This document shows, in pieces, positions 24,239-32,761 of a stretch of 64,000 bases of DNA. How positions within the stretch are numbered: the stretch's first letter is position 1; every line of letters starts with the position of its first letter. The notes under the pieces are model-generated. The model ran no database searches and had not been told where the DNA came from. It saw only the letters and a program-made list of their open reading frames with translations. The stretch comes from Dakarella massiliensis (lineage in GTDB: Bacteria > Pseudomonadota > Gammaproteobacteria > Burkholderiales > Burkholderiaceae_F). The stretch is from NCBI RefSeq assembly GCF_001182045.1, contig NZ_CVTY01000007.1, positions 310,001 through 374,000 on the forward strand, written 5' to 3'. The position numbers and the translations under genes were made by a program.

Positions 24239-26116
24239 ATGCCACATAATCCTCAAGCACTGGAACTCCTTTCGCCCGCAAAGAACGCGGACATCGGTAT
24301 CGAGGCTTTCCGCCACGGCGCGGACGCCGTCTATATCGGCGGGCCGTCCTTCGGCGCGCGGTCCGCTGCCGGGAACAGTCTTGAGGATATTTCTCGTCTC
24401 TGCGAAACGGCGCACCGCTTCCGCGGACGCGTCATGATGACACTCAACACCATTCTTCGGGACGAAGAGATCGAACCCGCGGCGAAGCTCGCCTGGGACG
24501 CCTGGAACGCGGGTGTTGACGCACTGATCGTCCAGGATATGGGGCTTCTCAAAGCAGATCTCCCGCCGATCCAGCTGCACGCCTCGACGCAGTGCGATAT
24601 CCGGACGCCTGAAAAAGCGAAGTTTCTTGAAGAAACCGGATTCTCTCAGATCGTGCCGGCGCGTGAACTGACGCTAGAAGAAATCCGCGCGATCGCGGAT
24701 GTCCTCACTTCGGCCCGGATTGAGTTCTTTGTGCACGGGGCGCTCTGCGTGAGTTACAGCGGCCAGTGCTACGCGAGCGAAGCTGTGAAGTGCCGGAGCG
24801 CGAACCGCGGCGCCTGCGCCCAGATCTGCCGCCTGCCCTTTGACGCCGCGCTTGAGGACGGCACGGTTCTCGCGCGCCACCAGTACCTGCTCTCTCTTAA
24901 AGACAACAATCAGAGCGGGAACCTCGCGGAACTTGTCGCGGCCGGTGTCCGGAGTTTCAAGATTGAGGGGCGGCTGAAGGATATGGACTACGTGAAGAAC
25001 ATCACGGCGTTCTATCGGAAGAAACTGGATGCATTCCTCAATACCCACCCCGAATACGCGAAGGAAAGCGTGGGGGATGTCCGTTTCTCTTTCACGCCGG
25101 ACCCTGCGAAGACCTTTAACCGCGGCGCGACGGAATATTTTGTCCACGGCCGGATTCCCCATATCGCGACTATCACGACGCCGAAAAACGCCGGCGAACC
25201 GATCGGCACGGTGAAAAAAATCAATGCCCGCTCGATCGTGATCCGCGCGAACGAACCGCTTCATAACGGCGACGGTCTTACGTTTTACGATCAGAAGGGG
25301 GAACTCTCAGGGCTTCTCGCGAACCGTGTCGAGCCGCTCGAAGGACGGACAACGGAAATCTTTACGCGTGAGTCTCCCGCCAAACTCGCGAACCTCCGTC
25401 CGGGAACGCAGATCCTCCGGAACCACGATCAGGCCTGGACCCGGGAGCTTGAAGGGGACACCTCGATCCGCAAGATCCCGGTGAAGGTTGAGGCTTCCGT
25501 TGACCCGAAGGGTATTTCGCTTTCGATCGAGGACGCTGAAGGATGCCGCGCGGCGATCCGCGAAGCGATGACGCTCGATCCCGCGAAAAACGGCGTGAAA
25601 TCGCTTGAGCAACAGAAAAACGCGCTTTCAAAGCTCGGCGACACCGACTATCGGGCCGATACGATTGAGCTTCACGAGGACACGCCGCTTTTCATCCCGG
25701 TTTCGGTCCTGAATAACCTCCGCCGGTCACTCGTCGACAAGTTTGAGGAAACGAGGCGCGGCGCCTTTACGCGCTGGGAACGGGCGCCCGTGAAGGTCGT
25801 TCCCTTCCCCGTGAAGACGCTCGACTACCGCGCGAACGTCTATAACAGCCGCGCGAAGGCGTTCTACGAAGAGCGCGGCGCGACGGTCACTCAGATGGCG
25901 TTTGAAACCGGTGAAGTCCGGGGAGAGGCGGAACTCATGCACTGCCGCCACTGCATCCGCTATACGCTCGGTATCTGCCCGAAAGATGCGATCAAGCGCG
26001 GCGAAAAGATCCGCCCGACCCCGATCATCCTCACCTCCGGCCCGATGAAATTCATCGCCCGCTTCCACTGCGGCCCGTGCGAAATGACACTCCACGGTGA
26101 ACGGACCCGCGGGTGA
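24239..26116 (+). CDS. rlhA: 23S rRNA C2501 hydroxylation protein RlhA (peptidase U32 family)
   Basis: A 625-residue U32-family protein. It follows E. coli RlhA (YdcP, about 650 residues) through LELLSPAKNADIGIEAFRHGADAVYIGGP, VDALIVQDMG, IQLHASTQCDIRT, the signature EFFVHGALCVSYSGQCY, RSANRGACAQICRLP and VRSFKIEGRLKDMDYV, then the C-terminal DUF3656 part and cysteine pairs in CRHCIRYTLGICPKD. The shorter tRNA hydroxylation homolog TrhP lacks this C-terminal half, so RlhA is preferred. Clustered cysteines probably bind an iron-sulfur centre. In E. coli it hydroxylates C2501 of 23S rRNA using prephenate-derived chemistry. It is monocistronic. Confidence 0.9.
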   Translation: MPHNPQALELLSPAKNADIGIEAFRHGADAVYIGGPSFGARSAAGNSLEDISRLCETAHRFRGRVMMTLNTILRDEEIEPAAKLAWDAWNAGVDALIVQDMGLLKADLPPIQLHASTQCDIRTPEKAKFLEETGFSQIVPARELTLEEIRAIADVLTSARIEFFVHGALCVSYSGQCYASEAVKCRSANRGACAQICRLPFDAALEDGTVLARHQYLLSLKDNNQSGNLAELVAAGVRSFKIEGRLKDMDYVKNITAFYRKKLDAFLNTHPEYAKESVGDVRFSFTPDPAKTFNRGATEYFVHGRIPHIATITTPKNAGEPIGTVKKINARSIVIRANEPLHNGDGLTFYDQKGELSGLLANRVEPLEGRTTEIFTRESPAKLANLRPGTQILRNHDQAWTRELEGDTSIRKIPVKVEASVDPKGISLSIEDAEGCRAAIREAMTLDPAKNGVKSLEQQKNALSKLGDTDYRADTIELHEDTPLFIPVSVLNNLRRSLVDKFEETRRGAFTRWERAPVKVVPFPVKTLDYRANVYNSRAKAFYEERGATVTQMAFETGEVRGEAELMHCRHCIRYTLGICPKDAIKRGEKIRPTPIILTSGPMKFIARFHCGPCEMTLHGERTRG

Positions 26117-26208
26117 CATTCCGGTCTCCGGCGAAAGAGCCGGCAGCGCTTCCCCCATCCCGCCGCCGGTTTCATTTAGGACTTCAGCCGTAAAGACTAC
26201 CTCTTAGA

Positions 26209-26225
26209 GCATTTACCGTAAATGC
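26209..26225. promoter_or_regulatory. 17-bp palindrome upstream of gltS
   Basis: A perfect inverted repeat GCATTTAC-C-GTAAATGC, centred about 77 bases before the gltS start in an AT-rich stretch. It is a candidate operator; the regulator is unknown. Confidence 0.45.
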
Positions 26226-26293
26226 GGTATTAACAAAATCAATTTGTAGCAGATAATGGCTTTTACCTGTTATTTAATTAAAAGAAGATTCAA

Positions 26294-27541
26294 ATGGATT
26301 ATGCGTTCAAAGGCGGAGTGCTCTTCGTCAACGTAAGCGCCATTCAGGCGCTCGCGCTCGCGGTGCTCACGTACTATTTCGGCGTCTGGGTAAAGAAGCA
26401 CGTCAGCATCCTCGAGAAGTACTCGATCCCGAGCCCGGTGGTCGGCGGCATTCTGTTCTCCATCGTGCTGTCGATTCTCGACGGCATGAACATCATGAAG
26501 GTGCATTTTGATTCGTCGCTGCAGACGCTTCTGATGCTTGCCTTCTATACGACGATCGGCCTTATGGCGAGCCTGAAGCTGATCAAGAAGGGCGGCACGC
26601 TCCTCATCTCCTTCTTCATCGCGGTTTCTGTCCTCGTGGTGCTGCAGAACCTCGTCGGCATGTCGATTGCCCAGGCGATGGGGCTCGATAAGCATTACGG
26701 CATTCTCGCCGGTTCCGTCTCCATGATGGGCGGTCTCGGCACGGCCGCGGCCTTCGGTCCGTTCTTTGAACACACCTACGGCGTCACGGGCGGCACGGCG
26801 GTCGGCATCACGGCTGCCACGTTCGGCATGGTCGCGGCGCTTGTCCTTGGCGGCCCGTTCGGCGAATGGGTGATTCACCGCTACAAGATCCAGACCCCCA
26901 AGCAGCCGCATGAGCCCGAGGAAAAGCTGATGCTGCCTTCTGACACCGAAGTGTCCATCACGTCCGAGCAGCGCGCGAACACCCCCACGTTCACGGACGA
27001 ACTGATGAAGGCCGGCTCCATCGTCGCGCTCTGCATGGCGCTCGGCACTGTGGTTTCGAGCTACCTCGGTCAGTACATCACGCTCCCGGCCTATATCGGC
27101 TCCATGATCGTGGCCGCTATCGTCCGCAACATCGGTGACTTCACCCACTCCTTCTCTGTTGAAGGCAAGGGTCTCAACGCTGTCGCTGACATCAGCCTGA
27201 TCCTCTTCGTCACGATGGCGATCAATTCGCTGAAGCTCTACGAACTCGTGAATCTCGCGATTCCGATGATCGTGATTCTCGCGGCCCAGACCCTGCTGAT
27301 GCTCTGCTTTGCCTGGCTCGTCTTCATCAAGCTCTTCGGCAAGGAGTACGACAACGTGATGCTCGCTGTGGGCGGCATCGGTTTCGGCATGGGCGCTACG
27401 GTGAACGGCCTCGCGAACATGCAGGCGATCGGCGAAAAGTATGGTTCCTCGGCCCGAGCCTGGCTCATCGTGTCGATTGTCGGCGCCTTCCTGATTGACC
27501 TTGTGAACGCGCTCGTGATCACCTACATGGGTACGCTCTGA
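26294..27541 (+). CDS. gltS: Sodium/glutamate symporter GltS
   Basis: A 415-residue inner-membrane carrier with about ten membrane segments in two inverted halves. GltS signatures are YSIPSPVVGGILFS, GILAGSVSMMGGLGTAAAFGP (first re-entrant loop, GGxGT/A) and GIGFGMGATVNGLANMQA (second). It is specific for L- and D-glutamate with Na+ in known members. An AAGAAG ribosome site precedes the start, and the upstream spacer holds a 17-base palindrome. A bidirectional terminator follows. Glutamate uptake could feed the 2-oxoglutarate dehydrogenase operon in this window (inference). Confidence 0.94.
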   Translation: MDYAFKGGVLFVNVSAIQALALAVLTYYFGVWVKKHVSILEKYSIPSPVVGGILFSIVLSILDGMNIMKVHFDSSLQTLLMLAFYTTIGLMASLKLIKKGGTLLISFFIAVSVLVVLQNLVGMSIAQAMGLDKHYGILAGSVSMMGGLGTAAAFGPFFEHTYGVTGGTAVGITAATFGMVAALVLGGPFGEWVIHRYKIQTPKQPHEPEEKLMLPSDTEVSITSEQRANTPTFTDELMKAGSIVALCMALGTVVSSYLGQYITLPAYIGSMIVAAIVRNIGDFTHSFSVEGKGLNAVADISLILFVTMAINSLKLYELVNLAIPMIVILAAQTLLMLCFAWLVFIKLFGKEYDNVMLAVGGIGFGMGATVNGLANMQAIGEKYGSSARAWLIVSIVGAFLIDLVNALVITYMGTL

Positions 27542-27587
27542 GTTTGATGTCTTCCGGGCGGCTGCGGCCTCCCGGAAACCACGCTCC

Positions 27588-27626
27588 AAAAAACGCTCTG
27601 GATCGGATGGATCCAGAGCGTTTTCA
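27588..27626. terminator. Bidirectional terminator between gltS and pdxY
   Basis: An AACGCTCTGGATC / GATCCAGAGCGTT stem, A6 on the left and TTTTC on the right. It serves both convergent genes. Confidence 0.92.
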
Positions 27627-27651
27627 TTTGCCCGAAAGACAGGGCGCGGCT

Positions 27652-28506
27652 TTACGCCTTCGGCGCCGTCTGATCGATGATATCGAGTGACGCTTCAATC
27701 TGCAGACCGTCAAACTTATTCGCGACATCCTTATTCGCGAGAATCATTTCGTACACCGCGTCCATCGCGGACTGCGTGGATTCGCGGATCGGGTATCCAG
27801 CCATGGTGCGCCCGATAAAGACTGAGGAAAAGATATCGCCGGTCCCGGAGAAGCTGAGCGGAATGAGCTTATAGGGAAGGACAAAATGGTGATCCGCCTT
27901 CGCGTCGTACCCGCAGACCACGGAGCCCTCTCCTTTCACCTGCATGCTCGTCACCACGACAGACCTCGCGCCCTGATCGCGGAGCTTCGCGATCAGCGCC
28001 TTCGCGTCATCCATCGAAATCGGGTCCTTCGAATAGGGAATGCCGGCGAGGTAGCAGGCTTCCGTGTAATTCGGGAGCAGGAAGTCAGAGACCGGGATCA
28101 GTTCCCGCAGGAAGCCGACTGTCTCCTCAGGGAGCCCCTGATAGAGCGAGCCTTCATCCCCCATGATCGGGTCTGTGAAAACCAGCGCCCCCGCAGTGCG
28201 CTGCGCCTGGCAGAAGTCGCGGACCAGAGACGCCTGTTCGCCGGATGTCATGAAGCCTGTCGACACCGCGTCAAAGTGGAACCCGAGGTGCTGCCAGATG
28301 CGGAGCGTATCCCGCATGTAATCCGTCGTATCGAGGAAAGCGTATTCACCGTACGCGAAGTTATTCGACACCAGCGCGGTCGGAAGGTTATAGAGGTCGT
28401 AGCCCAGGTGCGTGAGCACCGGAAGCATGGCAGAAAGCGCCACTTTGCTGTAGCCCGCCACGTCCGTGATCAGAAGCACCTGCTTCCCTTTTCCGTTTTT
28501 CTGCAT
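27652..28506 (-). CDS. pdxY: Pyridoxal/pyridoxamine kinase (PdxY/PdxK family)
   Basis: A 284-residue ribokinase-like kinase that phosphorylates pyridoxal in the B6 salvage pathway. It has the substrate segment ITDVAGYSKVAL, FTDPIMGDEGSLY, the nucleotide-side VTSMQVKG and the anion-hole GTGDIFSSVFIG with the catalytic Asp. The ATG overlaps the stop of the small membrane gene upstream (TGATG), so the two are translationally coupled. PdxY and PdxK cannot be separated by inspection. It ends at the bidirectional terminator. Confidence 0.85.
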   Translation of the reverse strand: MQKNGKGKQVLLITDVAGYSKVALSAMLPVLTHLGYDLYNLPTALVSNNFAYGEYAFLDTTDYMRDTLRIWQHLGFHFDAVSTGFMTSGEQASLVRDFCQAQRTAGALVFTDPIMGDEGSLYQGLPEETVGFLRELIPVSDFLLPNYTEACYLAGIPYSKDPISMDDAKALIAKLRDQGARSVVVTSMQVKGEGSVVCGYDAKADHHFVLPYKLIPLSFSGTGDIFSSVFIGRTMAGYPIRESTQSAMDAVYEMILANKDVANKFDGLQIEASLDIIDQTAPKA

Positions 28507-28811
28507 CAGTTCTTTCCTCTTTTTTCACTCTGCTCCGCGGCCGCTTTTCCGGCCGCCTTCGGACTTTTATCGCGACGGCTGTGCTTAGCCTCCCGCTGCG
28601 CGGCAGATTCTCTTTCCGTCGTTCGGATCAGTTTTTCGCGTTCGAGTTTCGCCTTTTCATCCATCATGCACTTGCCGTAGGCGAACATCAGCGCCAGCAC
28701 GCCGACACCCCCGATGGTGAGAGGGCTGTCTGACAGGTGAGCGGCAATCCAGGCGGCAGCGAGTCCTACAAAAACACTGACGGCCGCCGGAGCGAATCGG
28801 ATTTTCGGCAT
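28506..28811 (-). CDS. Small membrane protein with charged tail, coupled to pdxY
   Basis: A 101-residue protein with two hydrophobic segments (AAVSVFVGLAAAWIAAHL and LTIGGVGVLALMFAYG) joined by a short loop. After these comes a Lys/Arg/Glu-rich tail (about residues 50-101) that looks helical and cytoplasmic. No family is recognised. Its TGA overlaps the pdxY ATG by one base, so it is expressed with the kinase. Its own upstream region holds no other gene. Confidence 0.7.
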   Translation of the reverse strand: MPKIRFAPAAVSVFVGLAAAWIAAHLSDSPLTIGGVGVLALMFAYGKCMMDEKAKLEREKLIRTTERESAAQREAKHSRRDKSPKAAGKAAAEQSEKRGKN

Positions 28812-29000
28812 CTCGGTAAACCTTTACGCATAAACAGCTGATCGGTCCATTCTATAGGGAGAGCGAAGAGCCTGTGCCGGACCGCGCGTAAGCGGATAAA
28901 TCGTGACGCTCTTCCCCCTCCCTCCCAATCAACCGGATATTAGCGGCAGATCTGTCAAAAACTCTTCAAAATTCAATCACTCAGAAAACGGCTCCCCGGA

Positions 29001-29032
29001 AAACTGAAAGGCCCGGCATCTCTGCCGGGCCA
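29001..29032 (-). terminator. Terminator of the Usp gene
   Basis: On the minus strand, a GCCCGGCA / TGCCGGGC stem is followed by TTTCAGTTTT. A second small GCCTCAGATGAGGC hairpin lies between it and the stop (29046-29062 region). Confidence 0.75.
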
Positions 29033-29078
29033 TCCCCCATCCGGAAGCCGCCTCAGATGAGGCAGCACCAGAAATTCA

Positions 29079-29972
29079 TCAGCGGATGATCAGAATCGGG
29101 CACTCCGCTTCAGCCGCGACGCGGGTCGCGACAGAGCCGAGCACCGCGCTCTTGAAGTTCGTGAAGCCGTGAGACCCCATCACCACAAGGTCAAGCTTTT
29201 CCTTATTCGCGTAACGCGCGATCGCGTCACCCGGATTCCCGACGAGCCGCACGGCCCGGGGCTGGATCCCGATATCCTGCAGCGCCGGAATCGCGCTGGC
29301 CGTGGCGTATTCAAACTCCTGCTGCTTGTACTTCTCCGCATCTTCCATCGAGACCGTCGGCGCGTCACAGTCGTTCGCCGCGGTCATCAGATCCGCGTAG
29401 AAGTCTTCCACGGCGCTCAGCACCTCAAAATCGGCCTTATTGCCGAAGAGCTCACGGTTCTTGCCGATCCACTCTATCGCCTTCAGACCATATTCGGAGC
29501 CATCAACCGCGATGCCGACGCGAAGCGCGTCCTGCGCGGGAGCGGGTTTCTCACGGACCAGCAGCACCGGGGTATCGCATCCCGCGAGCACGGCGTTCGT
29601 CACGGAGCCCATAAAGAGCTTCTTCACGTTGGTCTTACCCTGGGCACCCATCACGACGAGGTCAGGCTTATAGGCGCCGATCTCTTTCACGATTTCTTCG
29701 GAAGGCGCGCCGACCACGCATTTTTCTTCAACCTTGATGCCCTTGATGCCAAGCGGTGAGCGGACCATCACGAAAGCCTTTTCAGCTCCGGCCTTGATCC
29801 AGCTGTCATACACATCGGTGTTCCAGATCTCCGTCACCACACGGCCGCGGGGAGCCGCCACATAGAACGCCTCAACCGCAGGCTTCTTCCCGATCATCGA
29901 CGTACGTGACGCAATAAATTCAGCCGCATAGCGGCTGTAGGAGCTGCCGTCAACAGGGAGCAGTATTCTCAT
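29079..29972 (-). CDS. Tandem universal stress protein (two UspA domains)
   Basis: A 297-residue protein with two UspA domains (about 1-142 and 150-297). Each ends with the ATP-binding motif G-x2-G-x9-G-S/T: GAQGKTNVKKLFMGSVTNAVL and GSHGFTNFKSAVLGSVATRVA, so both halves should bind ATP. The ATG at 29972 is preferred because AAGGAG lies six bases before it and the family begins MRILLPVDGS; an ATG two codons upstream overlaps the ribosome site. Usp proteins help survival under starvation or redox stress. It is monocistronic, with an AT-rich upstream region (29973-30160). Confidence 0.92.
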   Translation of the reverse strand: MRILLPVDGSSYSRYAAEFIASRTSMIGKKPAVEAFYVAAPRGRVVTEIWNTDVYDSWIKAGAEKAFVMVRSPLGIKGIKVEEKCVVGAPSEEIVKEIGAYKPDLVVMGAQGKTNVKKLFMGSVTNAVLAGCDTPVLLVREKPAPAQDALRVGIAVDGSEYGLKAIEWIGKNRELFGNKADFEVLSAVEDFYADLMTAANDCDAPTVSMEDAEKYKQQEFEYATASAIPALQDIGIQPRAVRLVGNPGDAIARYANKEKLDLVVMGSHGFTNFKSAVLGSVATRVAAEAECPILIIR

Positions 29973-30160
29973 ATCCATCTCCTTCCGTTCAGTTGGCCGG
30001 CGTGCTCATTCTGACTACAGGCACTACCGTCCTGATAATTGTCTTTTTTGCAACCTTTCCTTCACTCTCAAGTATACGCTTGTAAAAATAAGTTGTTAAT
30101 AATTAGGGACAAATGCTAGTTTTTATCCTATAAGAGGTAGATCTGCCTCCGCAGGCTTTG

Positions 30161-31438
30161 TCAGGCGATGCTGAGAAGGTCTTCCCAGCGCGTCGTGTAG
30201 CAGGGCGAGAGCAGGCCGCGGCACATTTTCCAGCGGTCTGAGGCGATCGAGCTCCCGGTCACGATTACTTTCTTCCCGAACCGTCCCGTCAGGTCATCAA
30301 GCGTCCGCATAAGCCGCCGGCTCCGGTCGTCCTCTTCTTCCGTAAAGAGATCCAGCTGCGGCGAGATCCCGGGCTCCAGCCCCGTCAGCATGACACCCGC
30401 CTTCTTGAAGGCGAAGCCATCCCGCCACTTCGCGCGGACCACCCGGACCGCGGCATCGGTGATTTTCAGCGTATCCGCGGTTGCCCGCGGGAACGCCGCC
30501 ACGCCGGCCGCAAAGTACTGGGGCACGTTCGGGTTGAAAATATTTGTCTGAAAAAAGACTTCAACCAGTGAAGCGGCCATTTTCTGGGAGCGCATCTTCC
30601 GGGCGGCCTCCGCGGCGTGCGTCGCGACACTTGCTTCCACCGCCGCGCGGTCCGCGACCGGTTCCGCAAACGACCGCGACCGCATGATCTGCTGCTTCGG
30701 GGGCGGCGCGGCTTCAAGCGCGAGGCACGGATGCCCGAGGAGCTCCTCATGCGTTCTCGCGAGCGTCACGCCGAACTGCTTCCGAACAAGCGAATTCGGG
30801 AGCCGTGTGAAGTCATACGCGGTTCTGCCCCCCATCCCTTCAAGCCTCGATCCGATCCGGCGTCCGATTCCCCAGATTTCCTCTACCGGGACGAGCTTCA
30901 TCGCGCGCTCCTGCCGCTCTGGGGTCAGGCTCTCCCAGTCGAGCACTCCGCCAAGCCCCTTATAGGTTTTCGCGAGATGATTCGCGAGTTTCGTGAGCGT
31001 CTTCGTGCGGGCGGAACTGACGCAGGTCGGAATCCCGACTCCCCGCAGCACCCGGCTCCGGATCGCGGTGAGAAGCTCCGGGATCTCCTTCTCCACCCCG
31101 GTGAGATCAATAAAACACTCATCAATCGAATACGGCTCAATCGCCGGCACGAGCCGCGACACCGTTTTCATCATGCGGGCGGAAAGGTCGCCGTAGAGTT
31201 CATAGTTGGATGAAAACGCGACCACTTTCCCCGATCGGATCAGATCCCCGATCTTGAAGGCCGGCGTGCCGTTTTTGATACCAAGCGCCTTCGCTTCGGC
31301 GCTTCGCGTGACCACGCAGCCGTCATTATTCGAGAGCACCACGATCGGTGTCTTCAGCAGATCCGGCCGGAATACCCGCTCGCAGCTCGCGTAGAACGAG
31401 TTCGCGTCGACCAGCGCAAAACGAGGCTCCTGCAGCAT
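30161..31438 (-). CDS. umuC: DNA polymerase V catalytic subunit UmuC
   Basis: A 425-residue Y-family polymerase. It has the N-terminal catalytic [36 protein letters not shown], the second catalytic block [10 protein letters not shown], helix-hairpin-helix segments ([14 protein letters not shown]) and a C-terminal DUF4113-like tail. It copies damaged DNA together with cleaved UmuD and RecA. The start at 31438 is preferred to a frame extending 36 codons upstream, because an AGGGGGCGGAAG ribosome site precedes it and family members start at this point. It lies 44 bases after umuD. Confidence 0.94.
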   Translation of the reverse strand: MLQEPRFALVDANSFYASCERVFRPDLLKTPIVVLSNNDGCVVTRSAEAKALGIKNGTPAFKIGDLIRSGKVVAFSSNYELYGDLSARMMKTVSRLVPAIEPYSIDECFIDLTGVEKEIPELLTAIRSRVLRGVGIPTCVSSARTKTLTKLANHLAKTYKGLGGVLDWESLTPERQERAMKLVPVEEIWGIGRRIGSRLEGMGGRTAYDFTRLPNSLVRKQFGVTLARTHEELLGHPCLALEAAPPPKQQIMRSRSFAEPVADRAAVEASVATHAAEAARKMRSQKMAASLVEVFFQTNIFNPNVPQYFAAGVAAFPRATADTLKITDAAVRVVRAKWRDGFAFKKAGVMLTGLEPGISPQLDLFTEEEDDRSRRLMRTLDDLTGRFGKKVIVTGSSIASDRWKMCRGLLSPCYTTRWEDLLSIA

Positions 31439-31482
31439 CTTCCGCCCCCTTCCCCATGCCTCTTTTTCCCGGAGCCTGGCTT

Positions 31483-32136
31483 TCAGCGGCGCGAGGCCGC
31501 GGAGAAGCTCTGGATCACATTCGTCACGACGCCGATGAAGGACCACTCATCGCACTCGCCCGGAATGATCGTCCGGTAGAGACCGCTGCTGTTCTCGGGA
31601 TGCAGCTCCATTTTCCCGTCCCGCTTCACGAGACGCTTCACGGTGAAATCCGTGTTGATCCGGGCAATTACAATGTCGCCGTCCCGGGGCTCAAGAAGGC
31701 GGGAAACCACAAGCAGGCACCCAGGCGTGATGCCGGCATCCACCATCGAGTCGCCGGTCACATGAACGACAAACGTGTTTTCGGGGTTCGGGGCGAGAAG
31801 GTCATTGAAGTCGAGCGGCTCATGCGCGTAGTCATCCGCAGGGGACGGGAAACCGGCCTGGACGCTTGAAACCTCATACTCAATCTCGGCGTGGGAGAGC
31901 TCCGTCTTCATCACCATGGCGCCTGGCGGAAGCTCCGCCGCGCTTTCGACATCAAGCACGTGGCGCATCCACATGTTGCCGCCCGCTCTCCTGAAGGTTT
32001 CTTTCTGAAGCGGTGTCACTGAGACCTGAAGGTGCTCGGTAAGCCCCTTCCCCTGCCCTTTCTTCCGGCCGGTGCCGGGTCTTCTGCCGCCCCACCCGGA
32101 GCGCGGCTTCGCGCCGTCTGCTTTCTTTTCCGCCAT
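31483..32136 (-). CDS. umuD: UmuD-like S24 autoprotease with extra N-terminal domain
   Basis: A 217-residue LexA/UmuD-family autoprotease. The cleavage site is Ala94-Gly95 in [11 protein letters not shown], the nucleophile Ser130 in GDSMVD, and the general base Lys167 in FTVKRL. Spacings between these (35 and 37 residues) equal those of E. coli UmuD. E. coli UmuD has 139 residues; here about 70 more precede the arm, beginning [15 protein letters not shown] and containing a short [26 protein letters not shown] segment that could fold as a ribbon-helix-helix-like DNA-binding unit. A GAGGA ribosome site precedes the ATG. I saw no E. coli-type LexA box upstream. Confidence 0.9.
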   Translation of the reverse strand: MAEKKADGAKPRSGWGGRRPGTGRKKGQGKGLTEHLQVSVTPLQKETFRRAGGNMWMRHVLDVESAAELPPGAMVMKTELSHAEIEYEVSSVQAGFPSPADDYAHEPLDFNDLLAPNPENTFVVHVTGDSMVDAGITPGCLLVVSRLLEPRDGDIVIARINTDFTVKRLVKRDGKMELHPENSSGLYRTIIPGECDEWSFIGVVTNVIQSFSAASRR

Positions 32137-32331
32137 TTTCGAGATCCTCTTTCTGACAGCCTTCCCCGGGAGTTTTTCGATTCCCGGACAGCCATCATGA
32201 TTAATTCAGTATTTTTTTCAAGATTACTTTACCTCACTTCCTCTCCGGCGGAAAGCGGAAACGGAGGAAATGAAAAGGACTGGCAGTGGGAAAGGCGGGA
32301 GGAAACCGAGGCGCGCATCCGGACAGATGGC
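32137..32331. other. Spacer upstream of umuD
   Basis: About 195 bases without a coding frame. It contains GACAGCC repeats flanking a CCGGGA/TCCCGG stem (about 32150-32190) and an AT-rich run. The umuDC promoter should be here, but I cannot identify its operator. Confidence 0.4.
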
Positions 32332-32373
32332 AAAAAAACAGCCTGGGCAGGAAGGAGAGGAATCTGCCCAGGC
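32332..32373 (-). terminator. Strong minus-strand terminator with no protein gene upstream
   Basis: On the minus strand, a GCCTGGGCAG / CTGCCCAGGC stem with a 13-base loop is followed by TG then T7. Upstream on that strand is only the non-coding region 32374-32761. Confidence 0.88.
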
Positions 32374-32425
32374 AATAATGCAACAACCATTGGAGTTACG
32401 CTCCTATATTACGGATTTCCTTAAG

Positions 32426-32539
32426 AAAAAACGATAGACCGCTAGACCCAGCAAGGATCCTCCACCGGTAGTAGATCGTCTTAGGTCTCAGGTCCTAGAG
32501 GGAAAGGATTGGAGAACACGGCGGAACACCGCCACTCCC
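32426..32539 (-). ncRNA. Candidate structured RNA, about 115 nt
   Basis: A minus-strand TATAAA hexamer (32545-32550), with a TTGTTT-like -35 19 bases before it, precedes a GGAG-[GGCGG-TGTT-CCGCC]-CTCC double stem. CTAGGACC can then pair with GGTCTAG, and AAGACGAT with ATCGTTTT; the last stem closes on T6 (32426-32431). No coding frame. The stronger terminator at 32332-32373 could give a longer form. No family is recognised. Confidence 0.35.
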
Positions 32540-32601
32540 CAGAGTTTATATTTTCAGGATTTCATATAAAAACAATTTTTTATTATTTTTCATCTGTTTA
32601 A

Positions 32602-32621
32602 TATATTTGATACCAAATATA
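32602..32621. promoter_or_regulatory. 20-bp perfect palindrome upstream of transporter gene
   Basis: TATATTTG-ATAC-CAAATATA, eight-base arms around a four-base spacer, in an AT-rich stretch 140 bases before the carrier gene and about 50 bases behind the candidate minus-strand promoter. A possible operator for both directions. Confidence 0.45.
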
Positions 32622-32761
32622 CGCTATCCGAAAGTATCTAGGAAAATGTCTCAGTTGTTTCACAAATAATATTTTTGAACCTAAGATGAATAAAGTCTAT
32701 ACATTCAGGATGTGACCGGTTTCATAGCCTGCCTGAATCAATTTTTACCAGGACAATAAAA

